In this document: piece after piece, positions 16,977 through 26,445 of the stretch
How the letters are laid out: each line of letters opens with the position of its first letter
How positions within the stretch are numbered: the stretch's first letter is position 1
Origin: Pelomyxa schiedti
Taxonomy: Eukaryota > Evosea > Pelobiontida > Pelomyxidae
NCBI GenBank assembly: GCA_020536535.1
Contig: JAHLWZ010000735.1
Span: 941 to 27,385, forward strand
Length of the DNA stretch: 26,445 bases
Direction: 5' to 3'
Notes under the pieces: generated by a model
The model's database searches: none
What the model saw: only the letters and a program-made list of their open reading frames with translations
Told to the model about the DNA's origin: nothing
Translations under genes and position numbers: made by a program

Positions 16977-19900
16977 CTATGTGAGGAACGGGTTATCTGT
17001 TGAAGGGTCGTTAGTTGAGTGAGAGTTGTCCAGGGTGGTTGCTTACCGGAATCATCTAGTGTTTGTATCTGTGCCCCGGTAGTTGTTGTTGTCAGTGTTG
17101 CTGGTTTGTTGTTGTTAAAAAACGGGTCCGCTGGAATCGAAGAACCGGAGGTCTGCTTAGAAATTAGATATAGAGCAGGAACTCTGGGGCTTTGTAATTT
17201 AATAATTATATTATAATTATAGCTGTTAACTATAAGTTATATGTGATTGAATTTGAATTCGATAAACTAACCTGAAGCGGAGAAAATGCGCCGTCATCAA
17301 ATGGCTCGGAACAACTGAAGGGTGCTTTTAGGGTTGATGATGGCGTCGTGATTTTTGGTAGGGTTAATTTGGTTGTGACCGCCTTTGGAGGGACAAATTT
17401 CGTAGTTCTTGTTGTCTTGTCACGCAGGTTTACGGTTAGAATTCTCCTCTCTTTTCCGGTATTAGGCAAAAATGGCATGTTCGAGTAATTACCTTGCTTT
17501 AAAAGTTCTAATGACTCAAGAGCATATTGTGATGGCTTGAATAAAGGTCTGTCACTCGAAATATTAGCAGTGCCACTATGCGGAGAGGGGGCAGGCGCAT
17601 TTTTCCGCAGATTTTGCCTCGTTTCAAGAAACATTAAGGATGACTGTGTTCGTGCAAGCCACTGGCCGAGGTCTTCTTTTGCAGGAGGAACCTAGATTTT
17701 GTGAGTTCACTACCAGACAACAGTGTTATCTATACCTTATTTGGAGGTGAAGCGGGAGTGGCTGAAGCAGTGGAAGTAGTAGTGACAGCAGCTGTGGAAG
17801 TTGCGGAAGCGAGAGGTGTTATTGGTGCTTCAACAACTGGTTTAGGTGGTTCAGATACAACCGGAGCAATGGTTACGCTGGGCGTTGTATCAGGTGCCAT
17901 GACGGAACGGCTGGGTGTTGGCAAAGTTGGTAACGGCTTCTTTTCCGTTGAAGCAATGGGCTGTATGTAACTTGGTTCAGTTTTTGCAACCGGAATTACT
18001 GCTTCAGGTATAGCCTTGGTCTCTATTGCGGCGAGATTCTGTTCCTGTTTTTGCTGTACTTCCTTGATTGGCTCCGCGGGTATGGGAGTTATTGTAGTTT
18101 CCACTTTGAGGGTGCCTATATCTTGAGTGACAGGGACAGCAGGAATACTAAAGGGATCTAATGTTGACTCAGAGAAGGGATCGTCGGCGGTTTCCCCTTC
18201 GTCAACACTGAAGGGATCTCCAGCATCGGCAGTAGCAAATGGATTATCATCCTCCGGCGTGTTGAAAGGGTCATCTGATAGGAATGGATCATTTTCCATA
18301 GCAAAAGGATCCTCAGGAGTGGCTGTAGGTTGCACAACAAAAAGAGGAGTTCCTGGAGGAGGCCATGCCGATTGTATCTCCTGCTTCGCATTGGCCTGTT
18401 CATCTGGTGGTTGTTGCTTTGGAGGTGGTTGTGGAACCTGTTTATTCAACAGTTGATGTTGCTGTTGATGAGCTGTTGGCCTTGGTGCTCTGGTCCATGT
18501 TGAAGATGGAGGAGTGGATTGCCTCTCCTTTAAGAATTTCTGTTGTTGTGGGCGAAGGAGCAGGGAAGACCGTTGAACTGGCTGTGGTAGCGGCCGGGCC
18601 ATAGGAGAATGGCGCGCAACTGGTTGATTTGGTGTTTGGGGACTAGTGGGGGTTGCAGTTGAGGAAACAGGGGTGGGAAGTGGGGATGTAGGTGTAGCAG
18701 AAGGTGTTTCTACCTGTGATGTGGAAGGAGGATTGTTAACTTCTTTTTCTGGTGTTACTACTGTGGGAGTAGGCTCTGGAGCAGCAGCAGGCACTGTTGT
18801 TTGTTGTTCTGTATCTGGATGTTCCTTAGCCTTTGTTTTGCGTACTGGCTTTTCCATTGCTGGAACTGCGGGTTTTTCGAAGATGGAAACAAGCGCTTTT
18901 ATTTGCTTGGACGTTGTGGTGGCTGTTGTCTCCTTATCTTGTGGAACTTGAGAACTTGTTTCTGCTGGGGAATTCGGCTGAGAATCCACTGGCTTTTTGA
19001 CTTCTGGTGAGGTCACTACTAAGGGTTCTGCCGCAACCCAAGAAGTGACTGAAGGAACTTGTGCTAACTCAGGGGGTGTTGTGGCGACCGCTTTTACGGA
19101 CAAGTCAGCAGAAGGAACCGGCGGGATGAGAACTGGCTGTATGACGGTTGTGGGGGCTGCTTCTGGCCGAGGCTCAGCAGGTTTTTCGGCTTGTGGAGTA
19201 GGAGTTGTTTCCTCCACTTTAATTGTGTTACTGGCTGTGACACTTGGCGGAGCTGAAACTTCAGGTTGGTGTGGGACCTCTGTGTGTGCATTTGACACAG
19301 GACAACTCGAATTTGTAAGGGGCTGAGGTGGTGCTAAATCTGGTACTGTCGGTAATGAGGTTAAAACAGAGACTGGTGGAACGACTGGGGCCGGGACTGT
19401 AGTAATTTGAATTGCCACTGTAGTTGTTCCTGTGGATGGGCAATTGGGCAAGTCGGCTTGAAGAGGAGGTTGTTTGGGAGGTTCCTTTTCCGGAGTTTGG
19501 AGAGGAGACTGCTTGGGAGTTTCTTTTTCCTGAGTTGGGATAGGTTGGGTGGTACTAGTCGTGTGATCGGGTGTTTTACAAGGTGGAGGAGGTGGTTTAT
19601 GCGAAGAAGGTGGGGGTGGTGGCTTATGTGAAGAAATCGCAGGAGGCGGTGGCTTTTGCGTGGAAGGAGGAGGTGGCGGCGGTTTGACAGCTGGCGGGGG
19701 TGGGAGTCTAGAAACTGGTGGTGAAGGTGTTGCTTTAGGTTCTGGTTTTGGAGGTAAAGGTGGGGCATCTTCCGGCATAGGCTGTTGCGGAGAACTGGTT
19801 ACTGCAGACTGCTGGGTAACTGGGATTACAGCTTGCTCTGGGGCTGATGCAGGTGCAGTTAAGGTGGTAGGTGGTGTAGGAAGAAGTGCTATTGGTTCTG

Positions 19901-22900
19901 TAATCTGCTTCGGAGGTACGACGGAGTCCTCTTTGGATGGCTGCAGCGGTTTTGTAGCTTCCACTGGTGCATTTGGTTTTTCTGGCTCAGGCAGATTAAC
20001 TTTTATAGGCGGCACTTCAGTTACAGGGAGACTTGTGTTGGGTTTCCCATTTAGAGACACTGCAGTTGCCTCTGTTTCTTGTTTTGGAAGAGATGGGATT
20101 TCACTTGGTAGGCTGGGTTTTGGAGGCTCTGAAGGTGGTGGAGAACCACAGCCCTCAGGCTTGGGAGCATGTTGTTTTGGTGGAGGGGGGAGATTTATGG
20201 TTTGAGGAGAAGCTGTGACTGGACTAGATGGAGGAGGTGGTGGCAGATCAAATTTAGCAGGATGCGTTGGCGAAGGAACTACTGCCGCCACCTGAGGAGC
20301 GGTGTTGTTCACTGGAGGTGGAGGAGGTTTGCCATGTGTAGGAGGAGGAGGGGGAGGTCTTGTGTGTGATGGAGGTGGAGGTGGTGCCACCCTTGAATGT
20401 TGGTGTTTTGAAGCGGGAGATGACACCCTCCCTGGTGTGTCTGGAGATACTGAACGAGATGCAGCCGGTGATTGTGAAATTGCTGTAGCTGGCTGCGCAA
20501 CTGTTGGAACTTGTGCGGGTTGAGTGTCAGCTACTGGTGGTAGTTTTGCTGTAGGTTCTGGACCGGCTGCTGGTTGATTTGTTGTTGGTGTGGAGGTGGG
20601 CACTTGGGGTGCATTCGGTTTTGGTTGTACCTCATTAGTTGGTGTTGGTGGGGGTGTTTCGATTTTGGGGCTTTCTGCTGGGCTTGTTGCTGGTTTTAAT
20701 GGAAGTGCCGGCGAAGTTGTTGTATCTTGTGATGGTAGTCCTGTGCTTGGACTAGGGGGATTCGAGCTGACAGGAGTCTGTTCTTTAGGAATTGACGGGG
20801 AAGTTGTTGCTGGTCCTTTTTGGTTCGGTTGGGGAACTTTGGGTGCTTTGTTGTGTGGCAGAGGGGGAGCAGTATGTTGCTTGCCCGGTGGAGGAGGTCT
20901 CTGCTGTGGAGGTGGCGGCAGTGAACGGCCGGTTGTAGTTTTGGGAGCTGCTGGCTTAGGCTGTTGACTTGCTTTTTGTTCTGTGGTTGGAGCTTCAGAA
21001 GGGGATTTTGTTTGGGCAGGGGCAGCAGCGGCTCGCAATTCCTCAACTTGATTGGAATTCAGCTGGTACCGGGTTGGGCCAAGGGCAAATTTACGATTCA
21101 TAAGTTTTTGGGAATTTTGTGGTGGTGCCTTATTGTCTGTTTTGGCAATAGAGGGGTCTGTCTTGGCCACTGGGGGAGATTCTGTTTGTGATATGGGCTG
21201 ACTCGTGGAGGGTTGGGGTTTAGAAATATCTTCCTTTTGGACTGTTGGAATTGTTGCTGTTGCTGCTGAAGTAGGTGTAGCTGGTGTGGTTGCTGACTGT
21301 GATGATGGTTTTGGCACTTGAGTATTCTCGGTGTTTGGGCTGGTCAAAGTGGTAGTCTCGGGTTTGGAAATCCCAGAGGGACTAGGAGTAACAGTTGCAG
21401 CATTCGCGCTGTCAGCATTAGAACTTGTGGAAGCACTTATACCAGAGTTCACCTCACTTTTCTCGGAGGTTGGTTTGCTGGAACTGGGGCTGCTTGTAAC
21501 ATTCTGTGTTATATCGACTTTTGGCTTGTTACTTGGCTCTGCACCAGAAGAAAGTTTTCTGCTTGGAATTTCTACTGAAGTTTCTTTAACAGGTGCATCC
21601 GCAGTTGGTTTTATTGCCGGACTTTTTTCAGGTGACTTTTCAGGTACTACTGATTTCTCAGGTACAACTTTGTCCGTAGAAAGAACTCCCTTCTCTGGTA
21701 CGACTTTATTTGCTGTTGTTTGGTTGTTGCTACTAGAAGGTTCAACTTTCGGTCTAGGCTGTTCAGCTGGAACTTTTTCAACAGTAGCGGCCTTTTCCAA
21801 TTGTTGCTGGTCAGGCTGCTTATTTGGCGTCGGACTTTTACTTATAGCGGGACTTGGATCAGCAGAAGGAGCCTGATTGGAAGGAGATTTGTTTGTGGCT
21901 TGCTTCTCAGGTTCTGCGGAACTGGGAGTTGTTGCAGTGGGAGTGGCTGTCTGTGAAGTTTTCGGTGTACCTGGTTGCGGTGTAGGAGACACTGCAGCTA
22001 CTGAAGGTGATGCAGTCTTTCTAAGAGGTGTTACTTGTTTTTGCACACCAGGTCCGGGTTGTGCATTTGGCCTCCCTGTGGGGGTTGTTGTTGTAGAAGC
22101 TGCTGCACCAGGCCCTTGTTTGATGGGCTGTTTTGCTGCACCTCTTGGAGGAAGAGAAGGGGGAGTACGCCCATCCCTTGATGGAATTGCCGGAGCATGT
22201 GCCGTTGATTTAGGAGGAGTCAATGCGGCTTTATCGCGGAGGGATGGAGTGGTTGTTGCTGTTGGTTCTTGTTCCTTTGGGCGAGGAGGAGTTGCTTGAA
22301 CGCGTCTCAATTGAGGCAGTGCAATCACTGCTTCCCGCGGGGCTGCCGGCCGCGGTTGTTGGGTTCCAACTTTCCTGAGAACTGGGAATTGGGAAGGGTC
22401 GATACCCATAGAGGGTTGCTTTCCCGATTTCTTAATGACCAGTGGTTTTCTTTCTTTTGGAGGGGGTGGTGGAGGCGGGGGTGGAGGAGGAGGTGGTGGA
22501 AGGGCCGCGGGTTCAGCTGGTTTTTCTGCAGGCACTTCAGTTGGCGGTGCTTTCTCCTCAACTTTTTCTGTATTTGATGCCTTTTCTTCAGGTGTTGCAC
22601 CAACAGATTTTTCCTCGATTGTGGTTTCACTGGTGGCACCACTAGAAGTGGTTGTAGGTGGTTTGGCTGATTGCAATTCCGCTGACTTATCTGCAGGTGC
22701 TCCTGCATCATCTTTGCTTACAGGAGGCTTTTCCGATTGAATCACGGGTGTGGTTGAAGCAGTCTCCTTACTATCTACAGCAGAACCCCCATCCTTGGGA
22801 GCTGTTCCAGCTCTTGGTTCCGTAGTAGCAGCGGAATTGGTTTCTGATGTAGAACTACCACTTGCACTTGGAGCAGTGGTAGAGCCGGTCTTATTTTTAT

Positions 22901-23418
22901 CTGATGCATTTTCAGCATCTGATGCTGGCTTGGCTGTTGAGCCCTCCGCAGATGAAGTAGCTTGTACTTGTACTTGTGTTTGTGGTGGAGTATCCTTGTT
23001 AGAGATACTTTCCACCACAGTGCCATTTGTTGTTGTGTTTGTTGAGACAGCTGCACCTGATGATGATGATGATGGTACAACATGTGCTGGAGTTGGTGTT
23101 ATTGTTGGTGTTGATGATGGAACTTCTTGACTTGGCTGTGTCTGCTGTTGCGCAGGCGATGGAACAGGGGGAGCAGGAGGGAGTGGCGGTTCGTCGTCAG
23201 GCACAGGTACTGGTGGGGCCTGCTCCTCGTCGGTTTTAACAGCGCCATCAGCTGTGACTGTTGGTGATTGTGTTGTTGATTGTGTTGGTTCTTGTGAGTT
23301 AGAATTAGGCGGGGGTGGTGGGGGTGGGGGCAAGTCTAGGACTTCCTCGTTGTCATCTCCATCGTGATGTTGTTTGTTTGTTGTAACAACGTCGCTCTGG
23401 TTGTTCGGTTGGTGCCAT
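16977..23418 (-). CDS. Giant proline-rich disordered protein with DPF/NPF motifs (about 2057 aa, 5 exons)
   Basis: I do not recognise an orthologue. My exons: 23418-23391, 23335-17736, 17691-17272, 17152-17047, 16996-16977; introns are 55, 44, 119 and 50 nt. The main frame has no ATG near its 5' end, so a tiny first exon (MAPTEQPER) is proposed; the acceptor at 23336 is preferred over one giving a 34-nt intron. The protein is almost wholly Pro, Ser, Thr, Ala, Glu and Lys, with many profilin- and SH3-type polyproline runs (KPPPPP repeats, a run of about 14 Pro). At about residues 1680-1740 six DPF and one NPF motif cluster; exon 4 adds DPFF, and the last exon ends DNPFLT. DPF binds AP-2 appendages and NPF binds EH domains in known endocytic adaptors. 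An endocytic/actin scaffold is the inferred role. A conserved-looking 140-residue exon 3 is unassigned. Confidence 0.75.
18170..18320 (-). other. DPF/NPF motif cluster
   Basis: Within about 50 codons the proline-rich gene encodes DPF six times and NPF once, spaced 3-9 residues by acidic/Ser linkers (for example DPFLSDDPFNTPEDDNPF). This is the arrangement seen in known clathrin-adaptor linkers. It is visible directly; binding partners are inferred. Confidence 0.8.
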
Positions 23419-23875
23419 ATTAATGAAAGCTATTCCATAACATAGCTATATAATTTCGCAATAAGTTTACATAACCCAAGAAAAAAAAAATAATTCGCCG
23501 TGTCAGCTGTTGGGTCTGTATTGGTTTTTATCAAACAAAAATTACTGTAGTACCATGATGACTTTTTTTCGTCGTTGGCCGTGTCTCAACGACGCTTTGT
23601 TTTTCCCCTTGTTTAGTCGCCGAAAGTTTTGATCAAATCGGCGTCTATGAAAATAAAATAGAAATAGAAGGCATAGGGAAAAAATAAAAGTTTTGTCTTT
23701 TATTTCACAACAAGGGCGGGTGTTTACAGCACTGTGTGCCACCTTTTTTATGTTGGTGTTGCCGCGGTTGTTGTGTTTTGTGGTGGTGTTAGTAGTGGAT
23801 AGTGCGGTGCTATTTGGGTTCACTAAGCGGTCCTACCGGGGGTACGGCGTGTTCAATTTAAGGTCTCTTTCCCTC
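23419..23875. other. Intergenic region between helicase 3' end and proline-rich gene
   Basis: These 457 bases hold the 3' flank of the helicase and the promoter of the proline-rich gene. An A-run lies at about 23481-23490. A minus-strand frame at 23542-23823 and a plus-strand frame from 23693 have no supporting similarity or domain and are not called. Confidence 0.45.
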
Positions 23876-25950
23876 TCACCACTTTCTTTTTTGGAACCCA
23901 CCACCACCACGGCCTCCAAAGCCTCCAGAACCTCCAAATCTGGAGCCTCCTCCGTGGCCGCCCATGCTTCTGCCACCACTGGGTGCGCCGCCTTTGTGGC
24001 TCACCATGGGTACGAGGCTCTCGTCATTGACTCCAAAGCTCATCACTACGGCGTCGCGGGACGGAGATACGAAGTGGAATGCGGTGCATACTTGTTGGTA
24101 CCATCTCGACCAGGCTCGTACGGCATCGCCAACCTGCGGCAGATAAGTATTGTGAATTTGTGTGCAGGACTCTTACCATGTACTGGTAGTTCCTCTGCTT
24201 GGTGACCATCTCTGTGACTTCAGCGGAAACAGATTGTAACTCCGGAAGTGGTAGCTCCACGATGGGGACACCCATGGATTGAATTGCCTTGCATACATCT
24301 ACCTCGAACGGTTGGAGGAACAGAACGGCCTTTCCACTCCTTCCGGCACGTGCAGTTCTTCCCACGCGGTGGATGTAGGTCTTGGGCTCATCGGGAAGAT
24401 CGTATTGCACAATCCAATCCACTTCGGGAATATCAATACCACGGGAAGTAACATTTGTGGACAACAGAATTCCGCTTGCTGCCTGAGGAGGAGGTGAGCA
24501 ACTTAAGCCGAGTAAAAAAGGTAAATAACCTGTTGATATTGGAAAAAGGTCCTTGTTCGATCCGCCTGTTCCATGTGGCCGTGAAGGCATGTGACAGGCA
24601 ACTGGTGGACAAACTTGGTAACCAGGGTATGGAACCAAATCACCTGCACAAGAGAAATTAGATCTCAAAGGGAAAAATATATGTTTACCTCCGCCACAGT
24701 GGCAAAGAAAACGATGACTTTGGAGGAGCCGGTGAGGGAACACAGGAAAGTAATCAGCAAGTCCACTCTGGACTCGGTTGGGCAAAGCACAAAGTGCTGC
24801 TGAAGACTTTCAGGAGTAGCCGCAGTATTTTCTTCTTCCACATCCACAAAGGCGGGATTATTCAAGCTCATCATACTGAGACTCTTGACTCGCTGTGACA
24901 GAGTGGCACTGAAAAGCATTGTCTGTCTGTCCTTGGGGAGCACCTTGATGATATCTCTTAGTTGGACTTCGAACCCAATATCAAGCAACATGTCTGCCTC
25001 GTCGAGCACAAGGCACCTAAGAATACTTAGTAATCGGGTTTAGAGATGAAAAACACACTTCATATGGCTGTATTCGAAGTTGCAGTTGTTCAAGTGGTCT
25101 CCTATTCTTCCGGGAGTGCCCACTACTAAGTTCGCACCAGCAAGGAGAGCCCGTCGCTCTGCGTTGACGCTGTTGCCACCCATTACACATAGGTACCAGA
25201 GATTTGTGAACTTCATCAGCTTCTCCACAACTTGCATGATCTGGAGAACAAGTTCTCGTGTGGGGCTGATTACGAGGGCTCCCATTCCCATCATCTGAGT
25301 AGGAAATTGCAATGAGTTATTTTGTAAGAAAAACAGTGTTTGCATACCTTGGTGAACTTGTGCTTAAGAAGCTGCTCGACGGCAGGAAGTAAGTAAGCGA
25401 GGGTTTTACCGCTTCCAGTCCTGGCTTTGCCGAGGACGTCGCGGCCGGCAAGGCACAGCGAAATCGTCTTAGCCTGGATCGGCGTCATAGTGTCAAATCC
25501 GAACACCTTCTCAATAGCCTGCAGAATCGATGGCGAAACAACTCCCTGCAGCTCGCTGAACAGCTTGTACTCGACGGGAGCATTGGGATCCGCGGGCTTC
25601 GCTGCTGCGGTCTTCTTCGCAGCAGCTGACACGGCGGGCTTCTCGGTCTCTGCCTCAGCCTCGGGCTCTGGCTCTGGCTCTGGCTCTGGCTCGGGCGTGG
25701 CGGCCTTTGGCGGGGCCTTGGTCACGGTCTTCTTGGGCGTCGCTACTTTTGTGGAGACGGGCGCCTTGGTGGTCGTTGTCGCCGCGATTTTCGCGGGCGT
25801 CGGCGTCGGCACCTCGTCGTCCTCGTTGGTCGCCGGCTGGACGGGTTTTTGCGGGGGTCGTTTTTGGGGGAGTAGTTTCTTTGGAGGGGCGGACGTTGTT
25901 GCCTTTGTGGTCGTTGCGGTAGCTGTTGCGTTTGTGTTGGCCTTCTTCAT
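23876..25950 (-). CDS. HAS1: DEAD-box RNA helicase, Has1/DDX18-like (614 aa, 6 exons)
   Basis: ATP-dependent RNA helicase; the Has1/DDX18 family acts in nucleolar ribosome assembly. My exons: 25950-25348, 25294-25059, 25016-24689, 24643-24530, 24482-24177, 24133-23876; introns are 53, 42, 45, 47 and 43 nt with consistent phases. Residues 1-120 form a Lys/Ala/Thr-rich leader with a Pro-Glu repeat. Core motifs: Q motif TPIQAKT (156-162), ARTGSGKT (176-183), PTREL (212-216), GTPGR, DEAD (285-288), SAT (316-318), [10 protein letters not shown] (435-444) and [11 protein letters not shown] (465-475). [12 protein letters not shown] and the late VVMSFGVND segment favour Has1/DDX18 over other DEAD proteins. 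Motif V has Asn437 where Asp is usual. The tail is Gly-rich with [15 protein letters not shown], an RNA-binding-type RGG end. Family call is firm; the exact orthology is likely. Confidence 0.88.
25660..25696. repeat. Hexanucleotide repeat coding a Pro-Glu tract
   Basis: Repeated GGCTCT units on the plus strand encode an alternating Pro-Glu stretch in the N-terminal leader of the helicase. It is a short coding satellite. Confidence 0.8.
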
Positions 25951-26445
25951 TTTTTTATTACGAGTAATAAGCGGGTAAAGTCTTAGGTGTTGCTGTTAGA
26001 TCTTGGTGTGTCGCAGTTACGGCAGGTACGGTCCCAGTGAGCGGGGAAGGATAGTTTGAAAAAAAACGAAATACCACCCTACGTTGTAATTAAAAAATAA
26101 TCAACACCCAGCAACTGCGGAGAGAAATCACATTCCTTGAAATCATAACAAACGCTACCCTCGCTGGTGCGGTGATACACTATTTTCGCCTAGTACACTA
26201 CCAAACTCAACAATGTCGCCTATACGAGACAGTAACACGGAACTAAAATTACTTCTCCAAAACATTGCGGTGCACAATTTGGGTTAACAGGCAACCACCC
26301 AAAAGGGAGCGAGCAACGCGAGCACCCTTTTGGGTGGGTCCACCACACCTACAGTAAAATGGCACCGGCACCCAAAATCCAACACCACTATTGAGAAAAA
26401 AATGGCTACAACGCCCAAGAGCCTGTGTTTTCACCCAGTTAGCTT
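25951..26445. other. Upstream region of the helicase, no gene supported
   Basis: These 495 bases hold the presumed helicase promoter near the start codon. I see no convincing coding region on either strand: a plus-strand ATG at 26212 opens only 24 codons, and a minus-strand frame at 26249-26434 runs through the palindrome and lacks recognisable features. The palindrome at 26295-26337 is the one clear structure. Confidence 0.5.
26295..26337. repeat. Perfect 13-bp inverted repeat with 17-base loop
   Basis: CCACCCAAAAGGG at 26295-26307 is exactly complementary to CCCTTTTGGGTGG at 26325-26337. The loop itself contains GCGAGC twice as a direct repeat. It could be the end of a small mobile element, a transcript 3'-end hairpin, or a protein-binding palindrome. 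No flanking target duplication is obvious. Confidence 0.85.

Noticed and set aside
19660-20205. Plus-strand Gly-rich frames opposite the proline-rich gene
   Set aside because: Antisense of proline codons; composition is an artefact.
23357-23390. 34-nt intron option at the start of the proline-rich gene
   Set aside because: The alternative acceptor CCTAG at 23336 gives 55 nt, closer to the other introns, and keeps the frame.
23693-24205. Plus-strand frame of 170 codons with a hydrophobic start
   Set aside because: It overlaps the last helicase exons in antisense; the hydrophobic stretch lies in intergenic DNA and nothing supports a gene.
25427-25978. Plus-strand frame of 183 codons over the helicase exon 1
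   Set aside because: Opposite a well-supported DEAD-box exon, low-complexity Gly/Ser/Val, no domain.
26249-26434. Minus-strand frame of 61 codons at the right edge
   Set aside because: It runs through the inverted repeat, has no recognisable feature and no start or context support.

Overview
The window is nuclear DNA of a eukaryotic microbe. Several genes are broken up by very short GT-AG introns, mostly 40-55 nt and often holding in-frame stops. Proteins carry long Gln, Thr and Pro tracts, and the identifiable genes are eukaryotic: a Has1/DDX18-type DEAD-box helicase, a DH-PH RhoGEF, and a huge proline-rich protein with DPF/NPF motifs. An amoebozoan fits best, possibly an archamoeba such as Pelomyxa. 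That placement is inference from gene style and cannot be proven here.

Left third (1-9964): a cluster of eight related loci, A to H, of one intronless family that I cannot match to a named family. Full-length members have a low-complexity N-terminus (often MGQxHP, then Gln and Thr runs), a short AKSQxxAL or ARDQxxAL motif, a helical-looking block, and a beta-rich C-terminal half. That half contains recurring motifs such as RKWIVG, FSPLSED, FIDLEASF, WMPDGST, FQVYST and TGFHVGD, suggestive of a divergent beta-propeller. B, D, E, F and G look intact. A is a fragment cut by the window edge, C is N-terminally truncated, and H is a frameshifted pseudogene. F and G are recent tandem duplicates. Orientation flips repeatedly (A- B- C+ D- E- F+ G+ H-).

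Middle (10165-11811): two tandem three-exon paralogues, J and I, on the minus strand. They encode small proteins (172 and 177 aa) with signal-peptide-like N-termini and a beta domain resembling the PPC (pre-peptidase C-terminal) type. Intron positions and phases are identical, and the 3' flank is conserved.

Right part (12018-25950), all on the minus strand: a 15-exon RhoGEF of about 1302 aa with a long proline-rich tail; a roughly 2057-aa proline-rich protein with a DPF/NPF cluster; and a 6-exon Has1-like helicase of 614 aa. RhoGEF and the proline-rich protein could both act in actin/endocytic processes, but co-location alone does not show it. The last ~500 bases hold no gene I can support, only a perfect 13-bp inverted repeat.

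The exon-intron models were assembled by hand from splice signals, reading phase and domain continuity. Total coding lengths come out divisible by three for the helicase, the RhoGEF, the proline-rich protein, I and J. No RNA gene, CRISPR array or transposase was recognised.
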